From: Synergistaceae bacterium
Lineage (GTDB): Bacteria > Synergistota > Synergistia > Synergistales > Synergistaceae
Length of the DNA: 6,144 nucleotides
Direction: 5' to 3'
NCBI GenBank assembly: GCA_012513245.1
Contig: JAAZCN010000291.1
Location: 1 to 6,144 of the forward strand
Positions 1 to 5,580 of this stretch are shown in pieces. Made by a program: the position numbers and the translations under genes. The notes beneath the pieces are model-generated. The model had not been told where the DNA came from and ran no database searches. It worked only from the letters and a program-made list of their open reading frames with translations. Each line of letters opens with the position of its first letter. The first letter of the stretch is position 1.

Positions 1-342
1 GAGCTGGAGACCTACTCCAGGCTTGGTCTGAACATAAAAATGATCGTTTTCTGTAATAACGTCTTCGGCTGGATCAAAGGTGAAAATCAGCATGTCTATC
101 ACTCAGATTTCTTCGCAACAAACTTTAACAAAGTCGACTATGCAGGAGTGGCAACGGCTTTCGGAGTTAAATCCTATAAGATCGACGATCCAAATAATAT
201 TAATTCCGTGTTGAAAGAAGCCATAAACCACAAGGGACCGGTCCTTATAGAAGTACCCGTTCCTGATCAGACAGAAATCGTACCACCTATCCCCAGATGG
301 ACGGAGAGCGCGAAGAAAAACGGCCTTCCCTGCTGTTATTGA
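1..342 (+). CDS. TPP-dependent enzyme, C-terminal fragment (acetolactate synthase-like superfamily)
   Basis: This is the last 113 residues of a gene whose start lies left of the window; the frame is open from base 1 to a TGA at 340-342. The fragment looks like the C-terminal TPP-binding domain of the acetolactate synthase/pyruvate decarboxylase superfamily. Asn19-Asn20, followed by VFGWIK, fits the end of the GDG-to-NN motif that binds the magnesium and pyrophosphate of the cofactor. It is preceded by a beta strand (IKMIVF) and followed by the usual DYAGVATAFGV helix, an acidic IDDPNN turn and the strand GPVLIEVPV. The tail VPPIPRW is typical of cytosolic carboligase-like or decarboxylase-like members. 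Substrate cannot be assigned because the residues that decide it lie in the missing N-terminal part. It does not resemble the C-terminus of glyoxylate carboligase as I know it. The protein ends in two cysteines and a tyrosine. No clear terminator follows the stop, so read-through into the next gene is possible. Confidence 0.85.
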   Translation, partial: ELETYSRLGLNIKMIVFCNNVFGWIKGENQHVYHSDFFATNFNKVDYAGVATAFGVKSYKIDDPNNINSVLKEAINHKGPVLIEVPVPDQTEIVPPIPRWTESAKKNGLPCCY

Positions 343-447
343 TCTCTTTGGGGAGAGTTTGGCACATTGATCCTTCTTATCATGCCTTAATCCTTTAAAA
401 GGCTGATGCAAAAGGCCTGCCGAACGATTAATATTTGATCATCATGA

Positions 448-455
448 AAGGAAGG
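448..455 (+). promoter_or_regulatory. Shine-Dalgarno site that fixes a TTG start
   Basis: The bases AAGGAAGG at 448-455 form a strong purine-rich ribosome binding site. They lie 8 bases before the TTG at 464, which is ideal spacing. The upstream in-frame GTG at 455 overlaps the last base of this site, so it is a poor start candidate. Confidence 0.65.
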
Positions 456-463
456 TGCTTCTT

Positions 464-904
464 TTGAAGATCAAAAAGACTGTCGCGGCAATTCTCATAG
501 TTTTTTCAATGTTTTTGGCTGCCCCTTTTGCCTACGCGGGCATCGGAGACATACTGAAGGAAGGGGCGCTCATATTTGGAGGAGGAGCCCTTGTAAAAGC
601 CATAGGCCCTCAGCTGAATGATTTCATCAACACGCTGACCTTCAACAAGGGAGTAAAGTTTGACGGTTATACAAAAGTGGTCCCGATAGTATCCATAGGA
701 AGCGGCACCAGGATCGGAGCGGCACAGGTCGGCAGCGTGACAAAAGCAGCACTTGACCGGGTAAAGGCTGTTGGGCAGATCGAAGGCGAGTTCAACAGGA
801 TCAGGGCACAGGCGCTGATACCGATCGACTCCGAAAACCCGCTGAAGCAGTTTAAGAGAGTGCAGGGAGTGGGAGTCACAGCTATCATCGATGTGAAGCT
901 CTAA
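464..904 (+). CDS. Small exported protein of unknown function
   Basis: I do not recognise a named family. The start is placed at the TTG at 464 because of the ribosome binding site at 448-455; an in-frame GTG at 455 would add only three residues. The 146-residue product begins with a textbook signal peptide: Lys2, Lys4 and Lys5, then a hydrophobic core at about residues 7-20, and a cleavage site after PFAYA (residue 25). The mature protein is about 121 residues, with no cysteine and no second clear membrane helix. It has a glycine-rich stretch (GGGAL, 39-43), a central beta-like part (KVVPIVSIGSGTRIGAAQVG, 71-90), and a C-terminal half with IDSENP (121-126) and alternating hydrophobic residues at the end (VQGVGVTAIIDVKL). 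It is therefore a periplasmic or extracytoplasmic protein. It lies 28 bases upstream of the glycerate kinase gene on the same strand, which suggests cotranscription but not necessarily a shared job. Confidence 0.75.
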   Translation: MKIKKTVAAILIVFSMFLAAPFAYAGIGDILKEGALIFGGGALVKAIGPQLNDFINTLTFNKGVKFDGYTKVVPIVSIGSGTRIGAAQVGSVTKAALDRVKAVGQIEGEFNRIRAQALIPIDSENPLKQFKRVQGVGVTAIIDVKL

Positions 905-932
905 ATAAAAAAACGGTTCAGGCAAAATTAAG

Positions 933-2189
933 ATGATCGAACGGATGCGAAGGGACGCAGCTGAAATATTCAAAGAGGCATTGTTTGATGTGCTTCCTGA
1001 TAAAGCAGTGAAAAGATCCCTTTCCAATAACCGTCTAAAGGATGAAGTTATCCTTATAGGGATAGGCAAGGCCTCCTGGACAATGGCGAAAGCAGCAGTA
1101 GAAGAGCTGAAAGAAAGAATAGTATCAGGAGCTATAGTGACAAAATACGGACATTCGGGAGGCCCTCTCCCCGGCATTGAGATATTTGAAGCCGGACACC
1201 CTCTTCCTGACAGCAACACCCTGAAAGCGACTGAGAGGATACTTGAAATCACAGGGAGGGCCGGAGAGGGACAAACCATCCTCTTTCTGGTTTCAGGAGG
1301 GGGCTCTGCTCTTTTTGAAAAACCTGCGCAAGGGCTATCCTTAGAGCACCTCTCCGATATTACATCCGGACTTCTCCTTGGAGGAGCAGATATCTGCGAA
1401 CTTAATACAGTGAGAAAACATCTTTCTTCTGTAAAAGGGGGAAGGTTTGCGGTACACTGCATGCCGGCTGAAATATGCCAGATAACTCTCTCTGACGTTC
1501 CGGGGGACAGGCTCGACATGATAGCATCCGGACCTGCCGCTCCTGATCCTTCGACATCACAGGATGCGCTGGCGATCCTCAAAAAATATGGGATCCCCCT
1601 CTCCCTAAACCTTGAGTCTCCACTTATGTCAGAAACTCCCAAATCCCTGAACAATGTCTCCTTCGACATTGTCGGAAATGTCGCCGGGTTCTGCCTGGCA
1701 GCAAAAAAGTCAGCAGAAAAGAGAGGCTACTTTGTGAACATAGTGACTGACCGACTGGAAGGAGAGGCCGGGACAGCAGGAGAGACGGCAGCCTCATACG
1801 CTCTGGATGAAATAGAGAGGCTTGGCTCAGACAGGGTCAAAATATGTCTTATCTGGGGAGGAGAGACGACCGTAAAGGTCAATGGCAACGGTTCTGGCGG
1901 CAGGAGCCAGGAATTAGCCCTCGCTGCAGCAAATAAGATCTCCGGAGTCGGCAACATTGTCATCCTCTCTGCAGGATCTGACGGCACAGACGGCCCTACC
2001 GATGCTGCCGGAGGTATCGTGGACGGCCTTACCTGGGAAAAGATCCACGCTGCCGGCCGCGATCCCATGGAGATGCTTGAGGACAACGACTCATACAACG
2101 CGTTACGCATATCGGAGGCATTATTCAAAACAGGCCCGACCGGCACGAACGTGAACGACCTTGTGATCGCCCTCGGAGAGATCGATTAG
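933..2189 (+). CDS. Glycerate 2-kinase (DUF4147/MOFRL family)
   Basis: This enzyme phosphorylates D-glycerate with ATP to 2-phosphoglycerate in the cytoplasm, feeding glycerate from serine, glyoxylate or tartronate metabolism into lower glycolysis. At 418 residues it has the usual full length. The N-terminal DUF4147 domain shows GIGKASWTMA (43-52) with the expected catalytic Lys46, EAGHPLPD (87-94 region), LVSGGGSAL (119-127), ELNTVRKHLSSVKGGR (156-171), LSDVPGD (186-192, with Asp188) and ASGP (198-201). The C-terminal MOFRL domain shows GGETTV (309-314), GGRSQELAL (322-330), SDGTDGPTDAAGG (349-361) and GPTGTNVNDL (401-410). No key motif is missing. The ATG at 933 has only a weak upstream purine site; an in-frame ATG at 945 would remove four residues and fits the family start (MRRDA) equally well. 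Older annotations often call this family hydroxypyruvate reductase (TtuD-like), but the MOFRL proteins that have been characterised are kinases. Transcription probably ends at the hairpin at 2329-2373. Confidence 0.95.
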   Translation: MIERMRRDAAEIFKEALFDVLPDKAVKRSLSNNRLKDEVILIGIGKASWTMAKAAVEELKERIVSGAIVTKYGHSGGPLPGIEIFEAGHPLPDSNTLKATERILEITGRAGEGQTILFLVSGGGSALFEKPAQGLSLEHLSDITSGLLLGGADICELNTVRKHLSSVKGGRFAVHCMPAEICQITLSDVPGDRLDMIASGPAAPDPSTSQDALAILKKYGIPLSLNLESPLMSETPKSLNNVSFDIVGNVAGFCLAAKKSAEKRGYFVNIVTDRLEGEAGTAGETAASYALDEIERLGSDRVKICLIWGGETTVKVNGNGSGGRSQELALAAANKISGVGNIVILSAGSDGTDGPTDAAGGIVDGLTWEKIHAAGRDPMEMLEDNDSYNALRISEALFKTGPTGTNVNDLVIALGEID

Positions 2190-2328
2190 GCTTTTCTTTT
2201 TTCCATTTTTAAATCCATAATTATTCAATTGACCCTGTTAGGGGGATAGAGCCTGACGGAGAGGTTGTCCTTTCCGATATGTTCCTTACTTCTAAAAAAG
2301 CGATTTTATTACAACGGGTTAAAACTCT

Positions 2329-2373
2329 CACAAAAAAAGAGCGGACCTTAAACAGAGCCGTTCTTTTTTTGTG
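2329..2373. terminator. Bidirectional intrinsic terminator between convergent genes
   Basis: Two 16-base arms (2329-2344 and 2358-2373) are inverted repeats with a single non-Watson-Crick position (G opposite T), separated by a 13-base loop. Each arm carries a run of seven A or seven T next to a GC-richer core (AGCGG/CCGTT), so both strands give a hairpin followed by a U-tract. It lies 139 bases after the glycerate kinase stop and 8 bases after the stop of the minus-strand gene that ends at 2381, so it can serve both. Confidence 0.85.
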
Positions 2374-2380
2374 GTTTATT

Positions 2381-2653
2381 TTATTGATATGATGCTTTTG
2401 TAATGATATCTTTTATCATTTCTTCGCCTTTTGGGGTCATCTTTACGATATCTTCAAGATCTGCGTCAGAAAAATTAGAGAAATCAAACTTTGCCCTTTT
2501 AAGTATCTCTGTACCTATGTGATGTACTGCTTCTTTGTTCTTTTTGTATATCCTGCTTTCGAGTTTCTTCATTCTTTCATCCAGTTCCTTCATCAGGACC
2601 TCCGGACTCCTTCTTATTCTTTTTGATGGGCCTTCTTTTTTAAGTTTTGCCAT
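2381..2653 (-). CDS. Small basic helical protein of unknown function
   Basis: This 90-residue product is not one I recognise. The first 45 residues are strongly basic and predicted helical (KLKKEGPSKRIRR, then MKELDERMKKLESRIYKKNK with heptad-like leucines), suggesting a short coiled coil or nucleic-acid-binding helix. The second half is mixed and acidic (FDFSNFSDADLEDIV, 56-70), followed by PKGEEMIKDII. There is no cysteine, signal peptide or membrane segment. The layout loosely recalls small TraD/MobC-like plasmid mobilisation accessory proteins, but I see no motif that proves this and no mobility genes nearby. The ATG at 2653 has an AAAGGA ribosome binding site (2665-2670) at a rather long spacing of 11 bases. 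Hand-counted GC in 2401-2640 is about 37%, clearly lower than in the scaffold/GGGtGRT genes. The gene probably has its own promoter and ends at the shared terminator. Confidence 0.65.
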   Translation of the reverse strand: MAKLKKEGPSKRIRRSPEVLMKELDERMKKLESRIYKKNKEAVHHIGTEILKRAKFDFSNFSDADLEDIVKMTPKGEEMIKDIITKASYQ

Positions 2654-2671
2654 AAAACGATCAATCCTTTC

Positions 2672-2713
2672 ATATTATCATAATATTATAAGATGTTTAA
2701 GTTAAGCAAAGCA
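2672..2713 (-). promoter_or_regulatory. Putative promoter with overlapping 15-base palindrome
   Basis: On the minus strand a perfect TATAAT (2685-2690) has no good -35 partner. An alternative pair is TTAACT (2700-2705) and TATGAT (2677-2682) with a 17-base spacer. The alternative would place the transcript start almost on the ribosome binding site, so TATAAT is the likelier -10. A perfect odd palindrome, ATATTAT-C-ATAATAT (2672-2686), overlaps both -10 candidates and could be an operator, although AT-rich sequence gives such repeats by chance more easily. Confidence 0.4.
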
Positions 2714-2798
2714 GAGTTTTTAGAGTATAACTAAAGTATCCTCTCTTGTAAAGATAAATTCAATGACTTAGAAACAAATTGACGGTAATTTAAAAGGG

Positions 2799-3725
2799 TC
2801 ATTGTTTCCACAATATTTTATTAATGTCGGGAATAGCTTTAATGATATTCTCTCTTTTTAAATATTGTGCTGTTTTTTTAAGTTCAATGATGTCGCTATC
2901 TGAAATTCCGGGATCATAATTAAACTTAACCAGCATTTTCATTATCTCTTTTTCTGACAACCCTGTCTCTTTTTTCAGCAGCGGGATAAATTTCCGAGGA
3001 TAATTGACCGTCTCAAGACGGACCCTCTCCCTTATTTCCAGATATTTATTGATCGCACCCCGGTTTTCTTCAGCAAATTCACGCCTTGCCGCTATAAGGC
3101 TGAGCCCTTCAACGATACCCTTGCCGTCCGAAAGCACTCTGCATCCTCCCTTTTCAGCCCTTATGATCTCTGTGCCCGCAAGCAGCGCCGCGTCTACCCT
3201 TTCCGCTATAAGAGCCGATGCTGCCACATTAAGAGGCATGGGGAAGAATTCAACATCCTTTTCTGAGAGCCCCTCCTTACGCAGGAGTTCGATAAAAAGC
3301 TGATGGACCACAGATCCCCTTAATCCGGCGACCTTTTTGCCCTTAAGGTCGGATATCCCTTTTATTTCTGGTTTTTTTACTGCTTTGGCGAAGGCCTCGG
3401 GAGACCTGCTGTTCGCACCGATTATAGTGATATCAACTCCGTTTGCTATTCCCACGATCACGGCAGCGGCGCCAAGCCCCTCAGCGATGTCGAGCTCACC
3501 GGCAGCCATAGCCTGTACCTGTTTCGGACCTGAAAGCAAATTGATATATTTAACTTTGTATTCACCGTTAAATTCCTTTTCATACGTCCTGTTTTCTATA
3601 GCGGCTATCGCGGGCAGGTTGAAAGGGAGTTTCCAAAGTGCGATATTCATCTCCCTGTCCAGTGCTTCCGCAGCAGGATGAAGGGAGAGTAAAAATACGA
3701 ACATAAAAATCAATCTTTTTATCAA
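2799..3725 (-). CDS. Exported solute-binding protein, NMT1/SsuA-like (ABC transporter)
   Basis: The product resembles periplasmic binding proteins of the nitrate/sulfonate/taurine/thiamine-precursor type, which capture a small ligand and pass it to an ABC permease. I place the start at the TTG at 3725: the ribosome binding site AGGAG (3735-3739) lies 9 bases upstream, and translation then begins directly with a compact signal peptide (MIKRLIFMFVFLL, cleavage near PAAEA, residue 21). A longer reading from the ATG at 3761 would add 12 residues of unsuitable sequence and start inside a hairpin loop. Family signs in the 308-residue product are QAMAAGELDIAEG (about 71-83), ISDLKGKKVAGLRGSVVHQL (about 124-143), a helix followed by GLSEKDVEFFPMPLNVAASAL, and RVDAALL in the second lobe. 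No lipobox cysteine is present, so it is probably soluble or associated with partners. No permease or ATPase gene is in the window, so the ligand is open. It follows the GGGtGRT gene on the same strand. Confidence 0.85.
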   Translation of the reverse strand: MIKRLIFMFVFLLSLHPAAEALDREMNIALWKLPFNLPAIAAIENRTYEKEFNGEYKVKYINLLSGPKQVQAMAAGELDIAEGLGAAAVIVGIANGVDITIIGANSRSPEAFAKAVKKPEIKGISDLKGKKVAGLRGSVVHQLFIELLRKEGLSEKDVEFFPMPLNVAASALIAERVDAALLAGTEIIRAEKGGCRVLSDGKGIVEGLSLIAARREFAEENRGAINKYLEIRERVRLETVNYPRKFIPLLKKETGLSEKEIMKMLVKFNYDPGISDSDIIELKKTAQYLKRENIIKAIPDINKILWKQ

Positions 3726-3734
3726 AGTTATCAG

Positions 3735-3739
3735 CTCCT
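3735..3739 (-). promoter_or_regulatory. Shine-Dalgarno site that fixes a TTG start
   Basis: Minus-strand AGGAG lies 9 bases before the TTG at 3725. It falls inside the coding sequence if the upstream ATG at 3761 were used. Together with the signal-peptide shape, this favours TTG as the true start of the solute-binding protein. Confidence 0.6.
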
Positions 3740-3748
3740 GAAAATTAT

Positions 3749-3777
3749 CGGGGAGCGGCATATAACGCCGGCCCCCG
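3749..3777 (-). promoter_or_regulatory. GC-rich hairpin ahead of the solute-binding protein gene
   Basis: The stem pairs CGGGG (3749-3753) with CCCCG (3773-3777) and CGGC (3756-3759) with GCCG (3767-3770), with a 2x2 internal mismatch and a 7-base loop. On the minus strand it is followed by ATAATTTTC, only a weak U-tract, and then the ribosome binding site. It could be a partial terminator after the GGGtGRT gene, an mRNA-stabilising or processing element, or a translation-control hairpin. The sequence does not decide between these. Confidence 0.5.
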
Positions 3778-3809
3778 GTAAGATCGATCTGTTAAATGTA
3801 CAGCGTAAC

Positions 3810-4811
3810 TTAGTTTGAGATAGATTGTTCTATAGCTACCGCCACTGCGACTGTCGCTCCGACCATGGGATTATTGCCCATGCCGATCAGTCCCATCATC
3901 TCAACGTGCGCCGGTACTGATGATGACCCGGCAAACTGTGCGTCGCAATGCATGCGGCCCATCGTATCTGTCATTCCATAGCTTGCGGGTCCGGCGGCCA
4001 TGTTGTCCGGGTGGAGAGTCCTTCCGGTTCCACCCCCTGAGGCAACTGAAAAATATTTCTTTCCGTTATCCACCGACCATTTTTTGTATGTTCCCGCTAC
4101 AGGGTGGGTAAACCTGGTGGGGTTGGTCGAATTACCCGTGATAGATACATCTACTCCCTCATGTATCATTATAGCGACCCCTTCTCTCACATCATCCACT
4201 CCGAAGCAGCGGACTTTCGACTTTTGTCCCGTCGAGAAGGGACGCTCTTCTACTATCTTAAGTTCGCCTGTGTAATAGTCATATTTAGTCTCCACGAGGG
4301 TAAACCCGTTTATGCGCGATATTATGTGGGCCGCATCTTTTCCAAGTCCGTTCAGGATGACCCTTAGCGGTTCTTTCCTTACTTTGTTTGCAGTTTTAGC
4401 GATGCCTATCGCTCCCTCTGCTGCGGCAAAGGATTCATGTCCTGCCAGGAAACAGAAACATTTCGTCTCCTCGCGCAGAAGCATGGCTCCAAGGTTGCCG
4501 TGTCCAAGTCCAACTTCTCTCTGCTCCGCAACTGATCCGGGAATACAGAAAGCCTGGAGACCTTCGCCTATTTTTTCCGCAGCCTCTGCAGCTGTTTTGA
4601 CTCCTGCCTTCAAAGCTGCTGCAGCACCAAGAGTATAGGCCCATACTGCATTTTCAAACGCTATCGCCTGAACTCCCTTGACTATCTGATCGACATTTAT
4701 TCCTTTGGAAAGACAGAGAGATCTCGCTTCTTCAAGATCATTGAGTCCGATCTTCTCAAGAAAGGGGTCGATCTGCCCCATTCTCCTTGCACAGCCTTCA
4801 AATGTGACCAT
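3810..4811 (-). CDS. GGGtGRT protein, function unknown
   Basis: The 333-residue product carries the motif that names the family, GGGTGRT, at residues 259-265, followed by LHPDNMAAGPASYGMTD. The biochemical function is not known to me; the family is found beside NifU-like scaffold genes, as here, so a link with iron-sulfur chemistry is inferred from context only. Visible features are an Ala-rich helical N-terminal half (residues 45-140) with GLGHGNLGAMLL (101-112), cysteines at 7, 33, 89, 118, 120, 202 and 289, and a central region with ITGNSTNPTRFTHPVAG (224-240). The C-terminus is glycine-rich (GLIGMGNNPMVGATVAVAVA, 307-326). The CFC pair at 118-120 and Cys289 next to His288 are possible metal ligands, but this is speculation. 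No signal peptide or convincing membrane helix is seen, so it should be cytoplasmic. The ATG at 4811 has a GGGGGAG ribosome binding site. It lies 16 bases after the scaffold gene's stop, clearly in one operon with it. Confidence 0.92.
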   Translation of the reverse strand: MVTFEGCARRMGQIDPFLEKIGLNDLEEARSLCLSKGINVDQIVKGVQAIAFENAVWAYTLGAAAALKAGVKTAAEAAEKIGEGLQAFCIPGSVAEQREVGLGHGNLGAMLLREETKCFCFLAGHESFAAAEGAIGIAKTANKVRKEPLRVILNGLGKDAAHIISRINGFTLVETKYDYYTGELKIVEERPFSTGQKSKVRCFGVDDVREGVAIMIHEGVDVSITGNSTNPTRFTHPVAGTYKKWSVDNGKKYFSVASGGGTGRTLHPDNMAAGPASYGMTDTMGRMHCDAQFAGSSSVPAHVEMMGLIGMGNNPMVGATVAVAVAIEQSISN

Positions 4812-4827
4812 TGTATTCTCCCCCTCT

Positions 4828-5520
4828 TTACTCTTTACGCGGATCTATTACTTTTACCGCTTCATCAAAACGTCCATAAGTGCCGATGTTCTTTTCCAAA
4901 GCTTCTTTTGGATCGACGCCTTTGCGTATGGCTTCCATCATCTTTCCAAGCTGGACATACTTATATCCTATTACCTCGCTGTTTTCATCGAGACCAAGTT
5001 CCATAACGTAGCCCTCGGCCATTTCGAGATATCTGACACCTTTGGGGAGGGTCCCGTACATGGTCCCTATTTGGGAACGAAGTCCCTTGCCAAGATCTTC
5101 GAGACCGGCTCCAAGAGCCAGTCCGCCCTCCGAGAATGCGCTCTGGCTCCTTCCGTATGCTATCTGGAGGAAGAGTTCTCTCATTGCAACGTTTATCGCA
5201 TCGCATACAAGGTCGGTGTTAAGGGCTTCAAGCAGGGTCTTGCCGGGAAGTATTTCAGCTGCCATAGCAGCCGAATGAGTCATCCCTGTGCAGCCGAGGG
5301 TCTCCACAAGCGCTTCCTGGATGATCCCCTCTTTAACATTCAGCGTCAGCTTGCATGCTCCCTGCTGAGGAGCGCACCAGCCCACACCATGAGTGAAACC
5401 GGAAATGTCTGATATCTGTTTGGATTCGACCCATTTTCCTTCTTCGGGAATCGGAGCAGGTCCGTGTTTAGGCCCCTTTGCAACACATACCATATCTTCA
5501 ATTTCTCTTGAACATTGCAT
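4828..5520 (-). CDS. NifU/IscU-like iron-sulfur cluster scaffold homologue
   Basis: The 230-residue product contains a NifU_N-like region at about residues 45-120. CKLTLNVKEGIIQEALVETLGCTGMTHSAAMAAEIL (56-91) has the strand-turn-strand and the GC...S pattern of IscU around its second cysteine, followed by GKTLLEAL and CDAINVAMREL. IscU proteins assemble an iron-sulfur cluster on conserved cysteines and pass it to target proteins. Here the cysteines are 3, 12, 49, 56, 77 and 106. Cys77 matches the central IscU cysteine, but the first IscU site (PACGD) reads PQQGA, with cysteines on either side at 49 and 56. The protein is longer than IscU (about 130 residues): it has about 45 extra N-terminal residues and a C-terminal half (GGLALGAGLEDLGKG, then YGRFDEAVKVIDPRKE) not found in IscU. 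Start ATG 5520 has a GGAGG site 10 bases upstream. It is paired with the GGGtGRT gene, and its own clients are unknown. Confidence 0.88.
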   Translation of the reverse strand: MQCSREIEDMVCVAKGPKHGPAPIPEEGKWVESKQISDISGFTHGVGWCAPQQGACKLTLNVKEGIIQEALVETLGCTGMTHSAAMAAEILPGKTLLEALNTDLVCDAINVAMRELFLQIAYGRSQSAFSEGGLALGAGLEDLGKGLRSQIGTMYGTLPKGVRYLEMAEGYVMELGLDENSEVIGYKYVQLGKMMEAIRKGVDPKEALEKNIGTYGRFDEAVKVIDPRKE

Positions 5521-5580
5521 TATGACTCATCCTCCATATCGATTTTCTTTATATCTATTTCGATCCGACATCTAAAAATC

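Noticed and set aside
343..447. The gap after the TPP enzyme gene, checked for terminator, small RNA or promoter
   Set aside because: CCTTT-A-AAAGG and a few short repeats are present, but no stable hairpin with a U-tract and no convincing -35/-10 pair.
506..1669. A 387-codon open frame on the minus strand, opposite the exported protein and glycerate kinase genes
   Set aside because: It is fully antisense to two well-supported genes. Its translation is rich in Ser, Leu, Pro, Cys and Arg with no recognisable motif, as expected for a shadow frame.
2381..2653. Reading the small basic protein as an antitoxin or plasmid mobilisation protein
   Set aside because: No partner toxin frame, relaxase, origin-like repeat or recognisable domain lies near it; only general basic helical character supports the idea.
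2761..2808. Inverted repeats CAATGAC/GTCATTG (2761-2767, 2798-2804) and GAAACAA/TTGTTTC (2771-2777, 2802-2808) near the end of the solute-binding protein gene, a possible terminator
   Set aside because: Both stems are only 7 bases, AT-rich, with loops of 24-30 bases, share sequence so they exclude each other, and have no U-tract behind them.
4705..5412. A 235-codon open frame on the plus strand, opposite the scaffold and GGGtGRT genes
   Set aside because: It is antisense across the junction of two recognised genes, has no domain, and its composition looks like a reverse reading of coding DNA.
5521..5580. A possible promoter for the scaffold gene (TATAAA-like element on the minus strand)
   Set aside because: No acceptable -35 partner is found at normal spacing, and the gap after the mutase gene is short with no terminator, so cotranscription is at least as likely.
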